A model generated the notes under the pieces. That model had not been told where the DNA came from, made no database searches, and saw only the letters and a list, made by a program, of their open reading frames with translations. The translations under genes and the position numbers were made by a program. A stretch of 53,087 nt of DNA. Origin: Candidatus Dadabacteria bacterium. GTDB lineage: Bacteria > J088. The stretch covers positions 1 to 53,087 of the forward strand of contig RFIY01000119.1 of NCBI GenBank assembly GCA_003695505.1, read 5' to 3'. This document shows, piece by piece, positions 50,375 to 53,087 of the stretch (positions within the stretch are counted from its first letter, which is position 1; each line of letters starts with the position of its first letter).

Positions 50375-52096
50375 TCAGTCGATGAATCCGGACAGCGCTT
50401 CGCGGTAATGGACGCCAAGCGCGTTGATGATCTTGTTGAGTGAAAAGTGGTCGGCCGGGGCGATGTCCGCCAGCTCGTGTGGCGCAACCGGCGACTTCGA
50501 CAGGTCAAGCCACAGCAACCCGTGCAGCGTCGGATCCTGCAGTGCGAGATACGGGAATGGCGTGCGGAAGCGATAGTCCCCCGAAAACACCCCGTCCGCG
50601 GCGATGCGCAAATCTTCGATCCGCGCGGGATTCAGATCGACGGCGGTGCCGAACGTGATCACCGTCGGAAAGTGCGCGCTGTCTTCACCGGCAATCCACG
50701 GTTCGGCCGTCGTCGTGACTTCGCTTTCGCCTTCGATCAGAAACACGTCGGGCGTGGTCGGATCGCCGTCATCGTCGTACCAGTACGGCAACAGATCGCG
50801 AATCGGCACCGGATCCGTGAAATAGGCCGTCAGATCGAATTCGGCGACTTCGGGCACCGGTTCGAAATCTAGATCGAGGACCGCCTGAATCTGGTTGAAT
50901 TGCCCGATCGTCACGCGCTCGTGCGCGACGTCCGGTTGCTCGACGGCCTCGAGCGCGTTGCCGACGTTCTGCAGCATCTCGTGGACGAGGCGCATCGCTT
51001 CCCGCACGTCCCCCGCATCCTCCGGGATCCGATACTCGATGCCGGACGACAGATCACCCACCACGAACTGCCCCGACACGTCGGCCGCGCGCAGCCCGAG
51101 CAGTAACCCGTCGCCGACGCTGAGCTGCTGATCATGGTCGTAGTCGATGATCGCAACCACGTTGTCGCTGACATCGTCGCTGGCGTTGCGGGCAATCAAC
51201 GCCGGAACCAGCCCGGTCTCGTCGCCGGAAGGCGCGCGATAGAAGAGCGTTCTCGCCGCCGCCTCGAGATCGTCGTCAACCGCAGTCAGCCGCGTCTTGT
51301 TGCGTGCGCCGAAAAAGGCAGGGTCGACGTCAAACAGCACGCCCAGGGAGCGGGCAACGCTGATCCAGGTCTGCCGCTCCGTCTCATCGATCGCGCCGGC
51401 GGCCAGATCGTCCTGACTGTCAGCGAACGCGCCAAAAGTATCCATGATGTTTTCAAAAGCGTCCGCCACGTCGTCATTGAACGCGAAACGATGCGCGAGT
51501 ACGAAATCGAACAGCGCCTGTCCGCCCTCGATCCCCGCCAGCAGCATGCGTTCGAAACCTTCATCGAATTCGTATCCGATGCGAAGCCGCGCATCGATGA
51601 AGGAAAGGCCACCGGCGTCATCCGGCACCGGCACCGTCAGATTGATCGGCAGACCCGCCGGCACGTTCAGAGAACAGCCGCCGGCGATCGCCCGCTCCGC
51701 AGGTGTCCGGATGGCGGCAAACAGATCCTCGAACGGACCGAGAAACCCGTCGAGAAAACTGTCGACATCGAACCCGCCGGCCTGAGCCGGCGCAAACGAT
51801 CCGCTGCCAAGTTTCGCCACATTCATGACATCATCAACCTGCTCGATCAGCTCAAGCAGACTCGCCAGAGACAGGCCGATCGACGCCTCGCATTCGAGCT
51901 GCGGCTCCGCGTCGGCCAGCGCCCGGAATTGTTCCTTTGCCGTACGGAAGTTTCCATCGGAAAGTGACGCGGTCGCCTGATCGAACAGCTCCTGCGCCTG
52001 CCGGTCGAGTTTGTTCTGTTGCGTCGTCGCGTCCGGAAGACAGGCTGCCAGTGTGATAAACAGCCCGCACAACAAACCTTGCCTGAATCCGACCAT
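50375..52096 (-). CDS. large lipoprotein with dockerin- or EF-hand-like Asp repeats
   Basis: ATG 52096 follows GGGAGG and gives a 573-residue lipoprotein (lipobox LAAC). Residues just after the lipid have a TPR-like segment (ELFDQATASLSDGNFRTAKE, then QFRALADAEPQLECEASIGL). The long remainder is unrecognised, but has calcium-loop-like DYDHDQQLSVGDG and WYDDDGDPTTPDVF. The end is FSLNKIINALGVHYREALSG. It is likely an outer-membrane or surface protein of unknown role. It has a clear promoter at 52141-52169 and precedes nfo by four bases, an odd pairing. Confidence 0.75.
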   Translation of the reverse strand: MVGFRQGLLCGLFITLAACLPDATTQQNKLDRQAQELFDQATASLSDGNFRTAKEQFRALADAEPQLECEASIGLSLASLLELIEQVDDVMNVAKLGSGSFAPAQAGGFDVDSFLDGFLGPFEDLFAAIRTPAERAIAGGCSLNVPAGLPINLTVPVPDDAGGLSFIDARLRIGYEFDEGFERMLLAGIEGGQALFDFVLAHRFAFNDDVADAFENIMDTFGAFADSQDDLAAGAIDETERQTWISVARSLGVLFDVDPAFFGARNKTRLTAVDDDLEAAARTLFYRAPSGDETGLVPALIARNASDDVSDNVVAIIDYDHDQQLSVGDGLLLGLRAADVSGQFVVGDLSSGIEYRIPEDAGDVREAMRLVHEMLQNVGNALEAVEQPDVAHERVTIGQFNQIQAVLDLDFEPVPEVAEFDLTAYFTDPVPIRDLLPYWYDDDGDPTTPDVFLIEGESEVTTTAEPWIAGEDSAHFPTVITFGTAVDLNPARIEDLRIAADGVFSGDYRFRTPFPYLALQDPTLHGLLWLDLSKSPVAPHELADIAPADHFSLNKIINALGVHYREALSGFID

Positions 52097-52140
52097 GGAG
52101 ACCTCCCACGAATCACCGAGCGTCTGATCGCCCACTCAAC

Positions 52141-52169
52141 ATGATAAAGCAGTGCCCGACACAATACAA
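52141..52169 (-). promoter_or_regulatory. promoter of the lipoprotein-nfo unit
   Basis: On the minus strand TTGTAT (52164-52169), a 17-base spacer and TATCAT (52141-52146) form a good sigma70-type promoter. The leader to the ATG at 52096 is about 38 bases and contains a GGGAGG ribosome site. Confidence 0.65.
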
Positions 52170-52186
52170 GTACAAACATCGTTTAC

Positions 52187-52215
52187 TGGACAATCGCCCC
52201 CGGCGCGGGTATACC
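52187..52215 (+). promoter_or_regulatory. promoter of the second SDR gene, possibly leaderless
   Basis: TGGACA (52187-52192), 17 bases, TATACC (52210-52215). Only seven bases (AAAGGCC) then separate the -10 from the ATG at 52223, so the message would start at about the initiation codon. It diverges from the lipoprotein promoter. Confidence 0.5.
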
Positions 52216-52222
52216 AAAGGCC

Positions 52223-53038
52223 ATGAATTCACAAGAAACACCAGTTTCACTGATTACTGGCGGCGCATCAGGAATCGGCCTCGCGATCGCACGGCGGCTG
52301 GTCCAGCGCGGCGAACGCGTGGCCCTGTTCGACGTCAACGCCGAGGGACTGGCGGCCGCCCGCGCAGAACTGGGCGCCGACGCCTGCCTCGCCGTCACCG
52401 GAAGCGTGACCGACGCCGCCGCGCTCAACGATGCGGTGGCGCAGTCCATCGAACGCTTCGGCCGCTTCGACCGCATCATCAACAATGCCGGCATCGAAAT
52501 CTCTGGCGAATTGCGCGATCTGACGCTCGACCACTGGCGGCGCACGGTCGACATCAACCTGCTCGGCGTCGCCAACGGCGTTCATGCCGCCTATCCGCGG
52601 TTCATCGAGCAGGGTCACGGCACGATCGTCAACGTCGCCTCCGGAGCCGGACTGGTGATGTTTCCGACCAGCATCCCGTACACGGCGACGAAAGCCGCGG
52701 TCGTCGGCCTGACGCGCGCGCTGCGCGCCGAGGCGGAAGCCTACGGCGTGGATGTGGTCCTCGTCAACCCCGGCATGGTGCGCACGCCGATCTTCGAACG
52801 GTCGGAAGCGATCGGCCCGGCGATTCCCGACCTGATCGAACGCCTCCCTGGTCGGGTCATTTCGGCAGACAAGGCCGCCCGCATCATCGTGCGGGGCATC
52901 GATCGCAAACAGCCCGAAATCACCTTTCCGATCGAAAACGTCATCGGCGCGTGGATGGTCAACGTCCTGCCGGCCTTCGGCCGCCGCGCCCGCCGGCAGA
53001 TCGTCGAGCTGTTTCGCTCGCTGACGCGGGAAGCATAG
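52223..53038 (+). CDS. short-chain dehydrogenase/reductase (SDR), second copy
   Basis: The 271-residue protein has TGGASGIG (cofactor loop), NNAG, the catalytic Ser in VNVASGAG, and Tyr/Lys in YTATKAAV. A C-terminal helix with AWMVNVLPAFGRRARRQIVE extends beyond the core and could touch the membrane. It resembles SDRs that act on lipid or steroid-like substrates, but the substrate is unknown. It differs enough from the SDR at 48760 not to be a recent duplicate. It is the last gene of the window. Confidence 0.92.
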   Translation: MNSQETPVSLITGGASGIGLAIARRLVQRGERVALFDVNAEGLAAARAELGADACLAVTGSVTDAAALNDAVAQSIERFGRFDRIINNAGIEISGELRDLTLDHWRRTVDINLLGVANGVHAAYPRFIEQGHGTIVNVASGAGLVMFPTSIPYTATKAAVVGLTRALRAEAEAYGVDVVLVNPGMVRTPIFERSEAIGPAIPDLIERLPGRVISADKAARIIVRGIDRKQPEITFPIENVIGAWMVNVLPAFGRRARRQIVELFRSLTREA

Positions 53039-53087
53039 CGCCCCTCTGTCCCGCAGACAGGCTCCGCCGGGATTGCGGGCGTCGCGG

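Overview
This is a GC-rich window from a Gram-negative bacterium. The evidence is a complete mreBCD-mrdA-mrdB cell-shape operon, many signal-peptide and lipobox proteins, a predicted outer-membrane barrel, and MltG and LD-carboxypeptidase enzymes. Several features point to a deltaproteobacterial or Myxococcota-like lineage: a stand-alone KH protein, a probable PATAN/DUF4388-type TPR protein, a copper-monooxygenase-like lipoprotein, a CX4CH lipoprotein, and a large cluster of envelope TPR proteins resembling gliding-motility TPR proteins. Binatota-like or other groups are possible alternatives, because the F420-type oxidoreductase, sulfotransferase and TetR-controlled lipid genes would fit them too. 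There is no rRNA, tRNA, CRISPR array, IS element or phage. The lineage is inferred from gene content only.

Layout. 1-6951: the 3' end of an aminopeptidase gene, an unknown minus-strand gene divergent from ruvX-mltG, then a minus-strand pair encoding a GspE/PilB ATPase and an NtrC-type regulator, and a divergent LD-carboxypeptidase. 7123-10434: a three-gene operon of TPR plus beta-barrel protein, FecR-domain protein and lipoprotein. 14909-10439 (minus): a PATAN/J-like/TPR protein followed by def, fmt and rsmB. 14977-18778: a cytochrome-like lipoprotein, a TetR regulator, a PCP_red mini-protein, a Cu-monooxygenase-like lipoprotein, khpA, and a zinc-ribbon receiver protein. 18814-28767: five exported TPR or coiled-coil proteins, four of them tightly coupled, followed by a separately promoted lipoprotein and a strong terminator (29686-29717).

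29747-34727: a lipid-metabolism-like locus. Enoyl-CoA hydratase, an LLM oxidoreductase and a TetR regulator form a minus-strand operon. It diverges from a PAP2 phosphatase gene through face-to-face overlapping promoters that share one palindrome. The same palindrome core recurs upstream of a sulfotransferase. 34766-39786: an unknown acidic protein, an aldehyde dehydrogenase, an M20 peptidase, an unknown protein and an exported START-like protein. 39955-40576: a higBA toxin-antitoxin pair. 40708-46065 (minus): rodA, PBP2, mreD, mreC and mreB. 46292-53038: an EF-hand protein, a TetR regulator divergent from a diiron protein, two SDRs, endonuclease IV, and a large lipoprotein.

Recurring themes are very tight gene packing (ATGA and GTGA overlaps) and several genes whose -10 box ends only 6-7 bases before the ATG with no good Shine-Dalgarno. 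The second suggests leaderless mRNAs. All family calls come from reading motifs by eye; no database search was run.
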